Part shown: one piece after another, positions 12,170 through 12,283 of the stretch
How the letters are laid out: every line of letters starts with the position of its first letter
Numbering within the stretch: the first letter of the stretch is position 1
Position numbers and translations under genes: made by a program
The notes under the pieces: model-generated
What the model was told of the DNA's origin: nothing
The model's database searches: none
The model's input: the letters and a program-made list of their open reading frames with translations, nothing else
Source: Chloroflexota bacterium
Lineage (GTDB): Bacteria; Chloroflexota; UBA6077; FW602-bin22; JACPQP01
Length of the DNA: 12,283 nucleotides
Direction: 5' to 3'
Assembly: GCA_016190465.1 (NCBI GenBank)
Contig: JACPQP010000508.1
Span: 1-12,283 of the forward strand

Positions 12170-12283
12170 GTAGGTATCAGAAAGTTTTTGATGGTTTTGG
12201 GGACACCCCAAACCCCGCCAGGACGGGCTCCGCCCTTCCTGGACCTTCCCGGGACGCAGGTGAACTTTCCGAGACCTACTTAG
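12166..12283 (-). mobile_element. 118-bp MITE-like element, copy 2 (inverted)
   Basis: Reverse-complement copy of the element at 10005-10122, with the same length and seven differences by hand alignment. Three of the seven are adjacent and form the loop of the first internal hairpin. Its ends are a slightly better inverted repeat than in copy 1 (CTAAGTAGGT at 12166-12175, ACCTACTTAG at 12274-12283). Its first bases provide the stop codon of the DksA/TraR-like gene. Its last base is the last base of the window, so the right flank and any target duplication cannot be seen. Confidence 0.85.

Noticed and set aside
10005..12283. Composite transposon formed by the two 118-bp elements
   Set aside because: Neither copy encodes a transposase, and the genes between are ordinary housekeeping types with the same base composition as the rest of the window, so transfer as a unit is not supported.

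Overview
The window is GC-rich, about 60-70% G+C by eye, and gene-dense. It looks like chromosomal DNA of a Chloroflexota bacterium, plausibly class Thermomicrobia (Sphaerobacter/Thermomicrobium-like). This rests on protein flavour (a long DnaE with an intact PHP domain and an extra C-terminal domain, and a YvcK with an N-terminal two-helix membrane anchor), on very GC-rich third codon positions, and on G/C-rich hairpin repeats between genes. No rRNA, tRNA, CRISPR, prophage or transposase gene was found. The taxonomic call is inference and was not tested by any search.

Left part, minus strand (1-3805): a large FtsX-type ABC permease (165-2939) and, upstream of it, purE (3320-3805). Between them lie 380 bp without a gene. 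A good promoter sits right after the purE stop, followed by a long leader full of G/C hairpins. The permease gene has a related short palindrome at each end. Its last codons are repeated 73 bp further on as a 31-bp direct repeat.

Centre, plus strand: a divergent intergenic region (3806-4086) separates purE from a Glu/Leu/Phe/Val-type dehydrogenase (4087-5358). The purE leader is built from 14-nt tandem units that run into the start codon. A 386-bp non-coding stretch with a TGCTATACT promoter then leads to dnaE (5745-9548), the catalytic alpha subunit of DNA polymerase III. A small four-helix membrane protein (9591-9935) follows closely.

Right part, plus strand: yvcK/cofD-like (10246-11568) and a DksA/TraR-type zinc-finger protein (11801-12169), each with its own recognisable promoter. 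Both lie between two inverted copies of a 118-bp transposase-less element (10005-10122 and 12166-12283). The second copy supplies the stop codon of the zinc-finger gene and ends exactly at the last base of the window.

The genes are mostly housekeeping: purine synthesis, glutamate metabolism, replication, cell-envelope carbon control and a possible stringent-type regulator. They do not form one pathway. The unusual content is in the repeats: the MITE-like pair with an apparently inverted hairpin loop, the 14-nt purE leader repeats, the (GGGAAY)n G-quadruplex-prone tract inside dnaE, and the duplication at the end of the permease gene. I see no convincing new defence or biosynthetic system.
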